In this document: positions 1 through 5,523 of the stretch, one piece after another | Layout of the letters: each line of letters begins with the position of its first letter | Position numbering within the stretch: position 1 is the first letter of the stretch | Assembly (NCBI GenBank): GCA_014523665.1 | Contig: JAATVR010000244.1 | Span: forward strand, 1 to 5,659 | Direction of reading: 5' to 3' | Length of the DNA stretch: 5,659 bases | Origin: Nitrososphaerales archaeon TH526 | GTDB taxonomy: Archaea; Thermoproteota; Nitrososphaeria; Nitrososphaerales; Nitrososphaeraceae | Translations under genes and position numbers: made by a program | The notes under the pieces: generated by a model | Database searches by the model: none | What the model was told of the DNA's origin: nothing | What the model saw: the letters and a program-made list of their open reading frames with translations, nothing else

Positions 1-57
1 TATTACAATCGGGTTTACCAGTAAATTGGCTTACAGTGAACTGGGTTTCCTTGCATA

Positions 58-66
58 CTTTATATG
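58..66 (+). promoter_or_regulatory. TATA-like box of the ribbon-helix-helix gene
   Basis: The sequence CTTTATATG closely resembles an archaeal TATA box. Its centre lies about 32 nt before the ATG at 94 but only about 20 nt before the ATG at 82. Archaeal transcription normally starts roughly 25 nt downstream of the box, which here would be near 87-90. The message would then begin just before the ATG at 94, making a nearly leaderless transcript and favouring the second ATG as the start codon. This is inferred from spacing only. Confidence 0.5.
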
Positions 67-93
67 TAGTTAATTAGAAGTATGTTAGAGTTA

Positions 94-336
94 ATGCAAA
101 AGTTAGGAAACAAAAAATTGTCTAAAGCAGTGTCGACTAAACTTACTGATGAGGATTATGAGCTTTGTCGGAGGCTAGCTCGGGAGTATTATATTAATGG
201 AAAGATCAAGTATCCATCTGTTTCAGAACTCGTAAGATTGCTCTTATTTAGAATATTAGACTCATATCGCTCTCATAAGAATATACCATGGGATGGTAGC
301 CATCCGAAATCATTTAGATTTAGAAAGCCTTCTTAA
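94..336 (+). CDS. Ribbon-helix-helix (CopG/Arc-like) DNA-binding protein, small regulator
   Basis: This is an 80-residue basic protein if started at ATG 94, or 84 residues from ATG 82; the TATA-like box at 58-66 favours 94. The segment KAVSTKLTDEDY, at about residues 9-20, has the look of the short DNA-contacting beta strand of ribbon-helix-helix proteins. It is followed by a first amphipathic helix (EDYELCRRLAREYY), a short insert containing NGKIKYP, and a second helix starting PSVSELVRLLLF, which matches the usual 'S-x-SELVR' second helix of the fold. The basic tail (SFRFRKPS) could add DNA contacts. Such proteins bind operators as dimers and act as repressors or as antitoxins. No toxin-like gene follows, so a free-standing regulator is more likely. 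Its target is unknown. The family call comes from pattern reading and has not been tested by a profile search. Confidence 0.65.
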   Translation: MQKLGNKKLSKAVSTKLTDEDYELCRRLAREYYINGKIKYPSVSELVRLLLFRILDSYRSHKNIPWDGSHPKSFRFRKPS

Positions 337-686
337 AAAAATGATGTGTTAGCGCAAGTATGCATGTATTAGATGTATTATAACTCGTACTACATGTCTT
401 GACCAGATCAAACACCAAGGCAATTCCATGTTCATATTTTAGCAGCAAAACCATACCCTGAAGATATGCTGACTGGATATAGCTTGTGATTGCAATTCTG
501 CTCATTTCTATGTGGCACATCCCTAAAGTCTTTGATTACACATTCACAAGACAATGTCAGGGAATGCAGTTATGATAAATCTGAACCGCATGGTTTCCAC
601 AGAAGGTGTCAGTTTAAGATGATTCATGCCTCCAGGCCAGTTAGTACTTAAGGGAGATTATTAGCTTTAAGTTTTCTCAATTAGGC

Positions 687-704
687 AATACTGAAAATAC
701 TGAA
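687..704. repeat. Perfect 9-bp tandem duplication
   Basis: AATACTGAA occurs twice back to back. A degenerate third copy (AACTGAAATAC) lies about 25 bp downstream, at 728-738. It is short and AT-rich and could have arisen by replication slippage. No function is assigned. Confidence 0.6.
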
Positions 705-767
705 ATAACCAGTGAGCTAAATTAACCAACTGAAATACAGAATCACAGGAGAAAGCATTGGGAAGGT

Positions 768-772
768 AAAAA
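768..772 (-). terminator. Possible oligo-T termination signal for the 804-1043 gene
   Basis: Read on the minus strand, the run ACTTTTTACC lies about 32 nt after the TAA stop of the AsnC-like gene. Archaeal RNA polymerase can terminate at T-rich runs without a hairpin. A five-T run is weak and common by chance in this base composition. Confidence 0.25.
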
Positions 773-803
773 GTAATTTGATACAATCCTAGAAAGGTGC
801 TTA

Positions 804-1043
804 TTACTCAAAGTACTTTACCCTCTGCTTTTTGAATTCACGGGTACTAAAAAGAATCGTACAGTCTTGAATTTTTACAACTGAAGACATGACTTCTGAT
901 ATCCTTTCTGCAGCCTCAAGTGTTCTTGCGTGTACCATGCTAAAGAGATCAAATGGCCAATCGGCAAAGACTGATCTACGGTAACGGTAGCTAATAGCGT
1001 GGGGAGTGCGACTTGACGTATTCTCTAGTTTGGCTTTCGTCAT
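804..1043 (-). CDS. Stand-alone AsnC/Lrp C-terminal domain protein, siroheme-decarboxylase-like type
   Basis: The protein has 79 residues from the ATG at 1043-1041; a TTG sits directly before it, and a TAA closes the frame two codons further upstream. It resembles the C-terminal half of siroheme decarboxylase/AsnC-family proteins (AhbA, AhbB and NirDLGH-type). In these, a 'Y-x-R...DWP-(Y/F)-(N/D)-L-F-x-M-(I/V)-H-x-R' segment is followed by a 'LFSTRE-(F/Y)-KK-x-R-(V/M)-(K/R)-YF' end. Here the first corresponds to residues 19-40 (YRYRR, then DWPFDLFSMVHAR) and the second to 64-78 (LFSTREFKKQRVKYF). Full-length relatives are about 150 residues with an N-terminal helix-turn-helix. That half is absent, and the 50 bp to the next gene has no room for it. 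No TATA-like box precedes the gene, so it is probably read from the antiporter transcript upstream. It could be a small ligand-binding domain that pairs with other AsnC proteins, or a truncated remnant. Decarboxylase activity is not claimed. Confidence 0.6.
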   Translation of the reverse strand: MTKAKLENTSSRTPHAISYRYRRSVFADWPFDLFSMVHARTLEAAERISEVMSSVVKIQDCTILFSTREFKKQRVKYFE

Positions 1044-1060
1044 CAATGTTTAGTTTTGAG

Positions 1061-1072
1061 AAGAAAAAAGAC
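1061..1072 (-). terminator. T-rich stretch between antiporter and AsnC-like gene
   Basis: On the minus strand the short gap after the antiporter stop contains a pyrimidine run with six consecutive T (CTTTTTTCTTC). It could be a partial terminator that lowers expression of the downstream AsnC-like gene. If it terminates fully, that gene would need its own promoter, and none is obvious. Confidence 0.25.
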
Positions 1073-1093
1073 GTCTGTCTAACTAGCCAAAGT

Positions 1094-1939
1094 TCACAAA
1101 GAAGATGAGCCTGGCTGAGGCGTCAAATTTTTGTCTTTCATATACGACTTCTTAAGCCAAATCGGAGTAATAATGGTAGTAAGAGCCACCATGAATATAA
1201 CTGTAGTATATGTGTCTGAAGATAATACTCCGGTTGACACACCTACTCCTGCCACGATAAGTCCCACTTCGACTCGTGAGATCATTCCAATTCCGACCCT
1301 AAACGCTTTTGTCTTATCTCTCAGAAATATAATAGAAGGGAGTCCACATCCAACAACCTTTGTCGTTACAGCAATGGCTACTACGATCCCTGAAAGATAC
1401 AATACGTTGAAATTCACTCCTCGAAGGTCTACCTGCGCTCCAATAATCGCAAAAAATAGAGGACCAAAAATAATTAAAAGCTTTTTGGCATATTCATCGA
1501 CTTGATTTATGAGACGTGTACTAGCTACTGCCATGCCAACGGCGAACGCTCCCACGATCGGTGATAGTCCTACGAAGGCAGCTATGCCGGCAGCCCCGAA
1601 GAAAGAAGCAGTTACAATACCTTCTATACTGCCTCTCGATTTCCATATTCTCTGAACATGGAGTAATTTAGGTATCAATAATATTGAACCAATCAACAAC
1701 GCCGCGAACAATCCTAATATTTGAAGAATCAAAATCACTATCTCCATTATTTCCGGTGTTGTATCACCGGTCTGAACCATGGTAGTTACAACGGATAAAA
1801 TGGCAATTGCTAGTATGTCATCGACTATTGCCGCACCCAAAATTAATCTGGCTTCTTTTGTCTGCATTTTTCCCAATTCTGTAAGCACCTGGACTGAAAT
1901 TGCGATACTTGTCGCGGTCAGAGCTGTCGCTACCAACAT
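1094..1939 (-). CDS. CPA2 (NapA/Kef-type) cation:proton antiporter, C-terminal part of split gene
   Basis: This 281-residue part continues, in the same reading frame, the 131-residue part encoded at 1940-2335; only one TAA separates them. It carries the transport core of a monovalent cation:proton antiporter. ATALTATSIAIS (residues 4-15) is the broken fourth helix. GAAIVDDILAIA (35-46) holds the two adjacent aspartates, D40 and D41, that bind ion and proton in NapA-like proteins. GLSPIVGAFAVGMA (124-137), FGPLFFAIIGAQVDL (158-172) and ISRVEVGLIVAGVG (220-233) are typical later helices. K194 in the TTKVVG segment may be the conserved lysine of the family. The charged tail is short, and no RCK/TrkA-N regulatory domain follows. 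Alone, it lacks the first four membrane segments. The ATG start directly abuts the TAA. A GGAG lies only 3 nt before the ATG, closer than a normal Shine-Dalgarno, and no TATA-like box precedes it, so it must be made by reinitiation or readthrough, or not at all. Confidence 0.85.
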   Translation of the reverse strand: MLVATALTATSIAISVQVLTELGKMQTKEARLILGAAIVDDILAIAILSVVTTMVQTGDTTPEIMEIVILILQILGLFAALLIGSILLIPKLLHVQRIWKSRGSIEGIVTASFFGAAGIAAFVGLSPIVGAFAVGMAVASTRLINQVDEYAKKLLIIFGPLFFAIIGAQVDLRGVNFNVLYLSGIVVAIAVTTKVVGCGLPSIIFLRDKTKAFRVGIGMISRVEVGLIVAGVGVSTGVLSSDTYTTVIFMVALTTIITPIWLKKSYMKDKNLTPQPGSSSL

Positions 1940-2335
1940 TTACTCCAAAGCATCTAACCCGAACAAAGTAAGAACAACAAATCCCGCAAAAAATGGAAGA
2001 ATAACTCCAAGCGTTCCTACTGCAAAGGAAGCAGCCCCTCCCTTCCAGAATTCCCGAGGTGTGATCTCAAGCCCTGCTACAAACAAAATGACAATAGCAG
2101 ATATCTCCCCGATGTTACGTACAGTTTCGTCAAGCACTACTATCGGTTCAGCCTCGAACAGAAGTAGTCCACCTAGGGTAAAGGGTCCAACAATTATTCC
2201 AGCTAACAGTTCGCCAAGCACAACTGGCAATTTTAGCCTGTGAAACAATTCTGCAAATAATTTTGCAGCAAATAATAGAACTGCTAGTGAAATTATTACA
2301 TGAACAAATTGAATGCTACCTTCGTCCATCGCCAT
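1940..2335 (-). CDS. CPA2 (NapA/Kef-type) cation:proton antiporter, N-terminal part ending at in-frame TAA
   Basis: This 131-residue membrane protein is the front third of a sodium/potassium:proton antiporter. Membrane segments lie at about residues 8-30, 37-57, 75-90 and 100-126. LPVVLGELLAGIIVGP (36-51) and ILFVAGLEI (83-91) are hallmark segments of the CPA2 family. It stops at TAA after GLDALE, exactly where homologues run on into the fourth helix, and the missing continuation follows in frame at 1939. Joined, the two parts make about 412 residues, the usual length of a NapA-like antiporter without a cytoplasmic regulatory domain. The start at ATG 2335 is supported by a TATA-like box about 30 nt upstream; a second ATG lies two codons later. 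The family is clear. Whether the pair makes a working transporter is not, and the ion (Na+ or K+) cannot be read from sequence alone. Confidence 0.85.
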   Translation of the reverse strand: MAMDEGSIQFVHVIISLAVLLFAAKLFAELFHRLKLPVVLGELLAGIIVGPFTLGGLLLFEAEPIVVLDETVRNIGEISAIVILFVAGLEITPREFWKGGAASFAVGTLGVILPFFAGFVVLTLFGLDALE

Positions 2336-2352
2336 GCACTATTTAGCAGTGC
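2336..2352. promoter_or_regulatory. Inverted repeat between TATA box and antiporter start
   Basis: GCACT and AGTGC form a perfect 5-bp inverted repeat with a 7-nt spacer, directly touching the antiporter ATG and lying where transcription should begin. AGTGC occurs once more at 2388-2392, on the other side of the TATA-like box. Position suggests an operator or a small hairpin at the 5' end of the message. The arms are short enough to occur by chance. Confidence 0.35.
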
Positions 2353-2360
2353 TTCTTATG

Positions 2361-2370
2361 CCTTTAAATT
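2361..2370 (-). promoter_or_regulatory. TATA-like box of the split antiporter gene
   Basis: Read on the minus strand, AATTTAAAGG contains a TTTAAA core centred about 30 nt before the ATG at 2335. This spacing predicts transcription starting at or a few bases before the start codon, a leaderless or very short-leader message. Confidence 0.5.
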
Positions 2371-2568
2371 CTATTCTAATTCTTGGGAGTGCTAGCAACT
2401 ATTTTTGGATATGCGGTACCTGCCATTCGTTAATAATTATTGATTTTGAGAGCGCAGGAGTTTGCAAGATCAAAGCTGTATTTCTCTAGCCTTCTTGAGG
2501 TGAAAAATATTATTTCCTTTGAATACCTCTATTATTGACCATCATCAAAGGTAATTCGCTAGGAAAAC

Positions 2569-2576
2569 TATAAAAT
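2569..2576 (+). promoter_or_regulatory. Strong TATA-like box without a nearby start codon
   Basis: TATAAAAT is the best match to a consensus TATA box in this intergenic region. Transcription from it would begin near 2600. The first ATG after that (2653) opens only eight codons, and the next gene starts about 200 nt on. It may give a long leader to the transporter gene, drive a small RNA, or be fortuitous. Confidence 0.35.
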
Positions 2577-2744
2577 ACGTATATTGCTTGGATTTAGGGA
2601 AGTACATAGATAAGTAATCTACGGCTGAAATAATCATTCGATTTTAAGCCAAATGTGTATTATACATATTATAACGTAGCATATTTATACTATTAAAGAT
2701 GAACTGATGAGACTAATGAATATGCAGTATGAGGGTTCTATTTC

Positions 2745-2753
2745 AAAATTTAT
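2745..2753 (+). promoter_or_regulatory. Probable TATA-like box of the ArsB/NhaD-type transporter
   Basis: AAAATTTAT lies about 50 nt before the ATG at 2799. Transcription would begin near 2775, giving a leader of about 20-25 nt. A second candidate, TATTTATAC at 2682-2690, would give a leader of about 90 nt. No Shine-Dalgarno sequence is evident before the start codon. Confidence 0.4.
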
Positions 2754-2771
2754 CATGGCCTCGAAATCCAG

Positions 2772-2779
2772 CTCGCGAG
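2772..2779. promoter_or_regulatory. 8-bp GC-rich palindrome at the predicted transporter transcription start
   Basis: CTCGCGAG is a perfect palindrome in otherwise AT-rich DNA, about 25 bp downstream of the TATA-like box at 2745-2753 and 19 bp before the start codon. Its position would suit a repressor site that blocks initiation. It is too short to exclude chance. Confidence 0.25.
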
Positions 2780-2798
2780 TGTGCAGTAGCCGGCTTTT

Positions 2799-4247
2799 AT
2801 GCGTGCCTACTATTTGACTTACCAATTTCTTCTTAAGAATACAAAATATACGATCGGTATCTGTGTGATACTGTTATTTTCATTCATACTACTCCTTGTC
2901 CCTGATCTACTAGGGCTTCAAATATCTCTACAGTTAAGACTGGTTGCTTTAGTACTGTTATGCGTGTATATAGTGCTCTCATTCGAAATGGTTCATAGAA
3001 CTACCATTGCTCTTTTTGGGGCGGTAGTTACCATAGCTATTGCCATAGCGTTGGGGAATTTCCAAACGAGTGGTGGTTTGGAAAAGATCTTGGGATATAT
3101 TGATTTTAATACTATTGGACTACTATTGGGAATGATGGTGATTGTTGCCATCATGTCGAATACAGGGGTTTTTCAGTTTGTAGGCATTAAGGCGATAAAG
3201 GCCTCGAAAGGGAATCTCTGGAAACTAATGATCATACTTTGTATTTTTACTGCTACGATATCGATGTTCATAGACAATGTAACTACTGTCCTTTTGATGG
3301 TACCGGTAACTATCTCTGTGTTTAGATCGATTAAGTTGTCTCCCATTCCCTTTGTAATCGCGATGGTGCTCGCATCCAATGTAGGAGGAGCAGCTACTTT
3401 GATAGGCGATCCACCTAATATCATGATTGGTTCTGCCGCAGGTATTGATTTTAACGCATTTATCATACATATGGGTCCAACGGTAGCCATTTCATTTTGC
3501 GTATCGTTATTGTTGCTAAAGTTTTTGTTCCGAAATGAATTGAAAGCCAGGATCAATGATCGCGACGGGATCATGAAGGAGAACGAGTATGCTTATCTAA
3601 AGGATATCAATACTTTAAAGAAATCGTTTGGAGTACTCATCGGCGTTATTGTACTGTTTATCTTTCATGGGTTTCTTAATCTAGAACCCTCAATTATTGC
3701 GTTGGGTGGAGCAGCGTTTTTGCTCATCATAACCAGGCTACCGCCAGAACAAGTTCTACATGAAGTAGATTGGACGACATTACTTTTTTTTACAGGTCTA
3801 TTTATTATTGTTGGATTCGCACAACAGTCTGGTCTCATAACTTTAATTTCAAATCTAGCAATTAATGTTACAAACGGAGACCCTTGGTTCACATTTCTAA
3901 TAATAGTATGGTTGTCGGCATTTGCCAGTGCGTTTGTAGATAATATTCCGTTTACTGCTACCATGATACCAGTGATTCATGAACTCAACGAAAACTCCAT
4001 AATTGCCTCTACATTCGACTCTTTTCATATTAGTCCTTTGTGGTGGGCTTTGTCCTTAGGGGCAAACTTTGGCGGTAATGGAACATTAATTGGGTCTAGC
4101 GCAGCAATCATAGCAATAGGGTTAGCCGAAAAACTCCATTATGGAATCAGCTTTAACCGATTCATCAAGATCGGATTTCCGTTTATGGTTCTAACCCTGT
4201 TAGCTGGGACAGCTGTGTTACTTGTCGACGTCCTGATCAGAATATGA
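2799..4247 (+). CDS. ArsB/NhaD/P-protein-type ion transporter (ion transporter superfamily)
   Basis: This intact 482-residue integral membrane protein has about eleven or twelve membrane segments. It shows the internal duplication of the ion transporter superfamily. The first half contains DNVTTVLLMVP (159-169) followed by ASNVGGAATLIGDPPN (192-207). The second half repeats the pattern as DNIPFTATMIP (381-391) and GANFGGNGTLIGSSAA (421-436). The DN-x-T/P-T and GG-x-x-TLIG-x-x-x-N loops form the substrate-binding hairpins. This is the signature of the group annotated as 'Na+/H+ antiporter NhaD and related arsenite permeases' and of the animal P protein. Substrate (Na+/H+, arsenite, or an anion) cannot be decided. 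No arsR, arsC or ATPase gene lies nearby, so a sodium/proton role is slightly favoured. A stop (TAG, 2787-2789) lies in frame just upstream of ATG 2799, and no other start codon falls between, so the start is well supported. The gene diverges from the split antiporter. Confidence 0.88.
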   Translation: MRAYYLTYQFLLKNTKYTIGICVILLFSFILLLVPDLLGLQISLQLRLVALVLLCVYIVLSFEMVHRTTIALFGAVVTIAIAIALGNFQTSGGLEKILGYIDFNTIGLLLGMMVIVAIMSNTGVFQFVGIKAIKASKGNLWKLMIILCIFTATISMFIDNVTTVLLMVPVTISVFRSIKLSPIPFVIAMVLASNVGGAATLIGDPPNIMIGSAAGIDFNAFIIHMGPTVAISFCVSLLLLKFLFRNELKARINDRDGIMKENEYAYLKDINTLKKSFGVLIGVIVLFIFHGFLNLEPSIIALGGAAFLLIITRLPPEQVLHEVDWTTLLFFTGLFIIVGFAQQSGLITLISNLAINVTNGDPWFTFLIIVWLSAFASAFVDNIPFTATMIPVIHELNENSIIASTFDSFHISPLWWALSLGANFGGNGTLIGSSAAIIAIGLAEKLHYGISFNRFIKIGFPFMVLTLLAGTAVLLVDVLIRI

Positions 4248-4400
4248 ATCATATTTGGCACATTAGTTTAAAAATGCGTCTAAGACTTTAATTATCTTAT
4301 GCGTATAACAGAATTTTTGAAAAAGCTAGATTATTTCAGATTCGAATTATTCTTTCGCATTCTAACATGAAGTTTTGAAATTACTCAATTATCCAATTGA

Positions 4401-4420
4401 AAAATACGTAAAAGTATTTT
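4401..4420. repeat. 7-bp inverted repeat upstream of the universal stress protein gene
   Basis: AAAATAC and GTATTTT are perfect complements separated by six bases. The element lies about 107 bp before the start codon and about 70 bp before the TATA-like box, so it could be an upstream regulator site or a weak end for the transporter message. It directly follows a second, smaller inverted repeat (4386-4399). Confidence 0.4.
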
Positions 4421-4491
4421 ATGAATGGAATTAGATTGAAAAAGATGTTATCATTGCAAGTAATACGTAATCTACATTTACAAGAATGATA

Positions 4492-4499
4492 TTTTTATA
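4492..4499 (+). promoter_or_regulatory. TATA-like box of the universal stress protein gene
   Basis: TTTTTATA is centred about 31 nt before the ATG at 4527. Transcription should therefore begin within a few bases of the start codon, consistent with a leaderless message and no Shine-Dalgarno sequence. Confidence 0.55.
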
Positions 4500-4526
4500 G
4501 AACTTCCGATAGAGAATAATTGCTTA

Positions 4527-5009
4527 ATGGACGAGAATAACTTAAACTCCATATCTGTTAAACGCATTCTCGTAGCAACGGACGGATCAGCCTCCTCAAT
4601 TAGGGCTGCTAATTTTGCAATACATCTCTGCATGCTGGAAAAGGCGGAGTTGGTGGTTTTACATGTATTGCCAGATATTAAGCAAGGCGGTGTTATAGGT
4701 TTGCGTGCAAAATACGGCGATCTGAAAATGGTATCAGCATTTTTGCAAGCTAAGGCACATGATGCCAATAAATGGATAGAACCAATCCAGAAAAACGCAG
4801 AGAAGAATGGAGTTAGCAGTAAGATCGAGATATTAGAAAATGAAGGAACCTCAATAGTAGGCATAATAACAAAATATGCACAAAAGAACCAGATAGATCT
4901 CATAACAGTTGGGGCAAGAGGGTTATCGAAGTTCAAACGTCTATTAGTCGGAAGCGTAACTTCAGCAATAATTAGCCATTCCCATTGCCCTGTACTGTCA
5001 GTGAAATGA
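4527..5009 (+). CDS. Universal stress protein (UspA family), ATP-binding type
   Basis: This 160-residue soluble single-domain protein has the alpha/beta fold of the UspA family. The first strand, RILVATDGS (13-21), ends in the conserved aspartate D19 that contacts adenine nucleotide. ELVVLHVLPD (41-50) is the second strand, and IDLITVGARG (123-132) is the fourth. GARGLSKFKRLLVGS (129-143) fits the ATP-binding pattern G-2x-G-9x-G-S exactly, and the end, HCPVLSV, is the usual last strand. Family members of this type bind ATP and act as dimers in responses to starvation, oxidative, osmotic or pH stress; a specific partner is not predictable. Residues 51-72, between strand and helix, include a short glycine-containing loop as in many archaeal members. 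The start is supported by the TATA-like box. It lies downstream of, and in the same direction as, the ArsB/NhaD-type transporter, but has its own apparent promoter. It converges on the next gene with a gap of only 10 bp. Confidence 0.93.
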   Translation: MDENNLNSISVKRILVATDGSASSIRAANFAIHLCMLEKAELVVLHVLPDIKQGGVIGLRAKYGDLKMVSAFLQAKAHDANKWIEPIQKNAEKNGVSSKIEILENEGTSIVGIITKYAQKNQIDLITVGARGLSKFKRLLVGSVTSAIISHSHCPVLSVK

Positions 5010-5019
5010 GTGAGTTAAT

Positions 5020-5523
5020 CTATCTAGCTTCAAGAATTGCAAATTTGAAGTCAAATACAAACCCAACGTAATCTATCAGGCCCTTCTGAAAAACTAACAC
5101 CAGTTGAGACAAGATATTTTTAATCTCATAACGGAATTTTCCCTGAGCATATGCGTGATATAGTTCGTCAGGTTGGATAAACAGAGGCATTTTCACCTTT
5201 GCGAAGCCCTTTTGTTCACGTATATGATTTAGCATTTTCAGAACGAGATCTAGGTCATGCCTAACGTCAGGGAGTGGTATATTTTCGAAATAAACTGCAT
5301 CTTCGCAAATCGGATTTAATGCTTGTGTCTTAGCTAATCTGAAGACAGTTCTATTTCCCCATTCTGGATCATATTCTGGAAAGTGAAAGAGAATTTCCTC
5401 AACTTTGTCTAAGAAGAGTGTATAGTCTGTAGGGATATCTTTTTTGTTTTTGTTAACAATTTTTATAATCTCTTCCTTTATAACAATGGAACTCTGTGGT
5501 CTATTTCGGATGAACTGAATCAA
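5020..5523 (-). CDS. Uncharacterised 167-residue protein, start uncertain
   Basis: I do not recognise this family. The protein is soluble, with no signal peptide or membrane helix. A lysine-rich helical N-terminus (IVIKEEIIKIVNKNKKDIP, about residues 13-31) is followed by an acidic and aromatic middle (FHFPEYDPEWGNRTVF, about 47-62), a probable helix (HDLDLVLKMLNHIREQKGF) and a hydrophobic end (LIDYVGFVFDFKFAILEAR). Base and codon use look like its neighbours, and the uninterrupted length argues for real coding. The first available start in the open frame is TTG at 5523. An ATG at 5562 lies in frame but is separated from it by a TGA (5541-5539), so the product may really begin there if that stop is a mutation or error. 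A TTTAAG box (5554-5559) about 33 nt before the TTG would instead support the TTG as a leaderless start. It is convergent with the universal stress protein gene. Confidence 0.6.
   Translation of the reverse strand: MIQFIRNRPQSSIVIKEEIIKIVNKNKKDIPTDYTLFLDKVEEILFHFPEYDPEWGNRTVFRLAKTQALNPICEDAVYFENIPLPDVRHDLDLVLKMLNHIREQKGFAKVKMPLFIQPDELYHAYAQGKFRYEIKNILSQLVLVFQKGLIDYVGFVFDFKFAILEAR

Larger units (their letters stand above)
337..803. other. About 470 bp without a convincing gene
   Basis: All three forward frames are broken by frequent stops. On the reverse strand only a 66-codon frame (320-520) is open; it has no recognisable family, no TATA-like box at the right distance, and overlaps the end of the preceding gene. 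I see no tRNA T-arm, no C/D-box pair and no transposon end. The stretch contains a perfect 9-bp tandem duplication (687-704) and a reverse-strand T-run (768-772) that could end transcription of the gene at 804-1043. It may be the decayed remains of former genes, but nothing is identifiable. Confidence 0.5.
2371..2798. other. Divergent intergenic control region between the two transporters
   Basis: No gene is visible. The region holds several AT-rich elements that resemble archaeal TATA boxes: one pointing left at 2361-2370, and three that could fire rightward at 2569-2576, 2682-2690 and 2745-2753. It also contains short palindromes: TGCTAGCA at 2390-2397, an 11-nt TGTAT-T-ATACA at 2656-2666, and CTCGCGAG at 2772-2779. 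At more than 400 bp it is long for a simple divergent promoter, so added regulators or a small RNA are possible. Confidence 0.5.
4248..4526. other. Intergenic region upstream of the universal stress protein gene
   Basis: No gene is visible in these 279 bp. Two small inverted repeats lie close together: CAATT-atcc-AATTG (4386-4399) and AAAATAC-gtaaaa-GTATTTT (4401-4420). Further on is the TATA-like box of the next gene (4492-4499). A five-T run (near 4314) could help to end the transporter transcript, but is weak. Confidence 0.45.

Noticed and set aside
82..336. Toxin-antitoxin pair built on the ribbon-helix-helix protein
   Set aside because: No second small gene follows in the same direction; the next 470 bp have no convincing coding frame.
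320..520. 66-codon reverse-strand open frame in the left intergenic region
   Set aside because: It starts with ATG, but the product resembles no family I know, is cysteine-, histidine- and serine-rich in an irregular way, has no TATA-like box at a suitable distance, and overlaps the end of the ribbon-helix-helix gene.
1131..1505. Forward-strand open frame across the antiporter C-terminal part
   Set aside because: It lies opposite conserved antiporter coding sequence and has a low-complexity Thr/Pro/Ile composition typical of antisense frames of membrane proteins.
1779..2243. Forward-strand open frame spanning the split point of the antiporter
   Set aside because: It is antisense to both antiporter parts, whose motifs are unmistakable. 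Its Ser/Thr/Ala-rich product has no recognisable domain.
2704..2712. C/D-box guide RNA suggested by CTGATGAG
   Set aside because: The C-box-like TGATGA is present, but no properly spaced D, C' and D' boxes follow within 50-70 nt.
2614..4475. Shared 9-mer GTAATCTAC in two intergenic regions (2614-2622 and 4467-4475) as a common regulator site
   Set aside because: One matching 9-mer between two regions of this size is expected by chance fairly often. It is not palindromic and sits at different distances from the two start codons.
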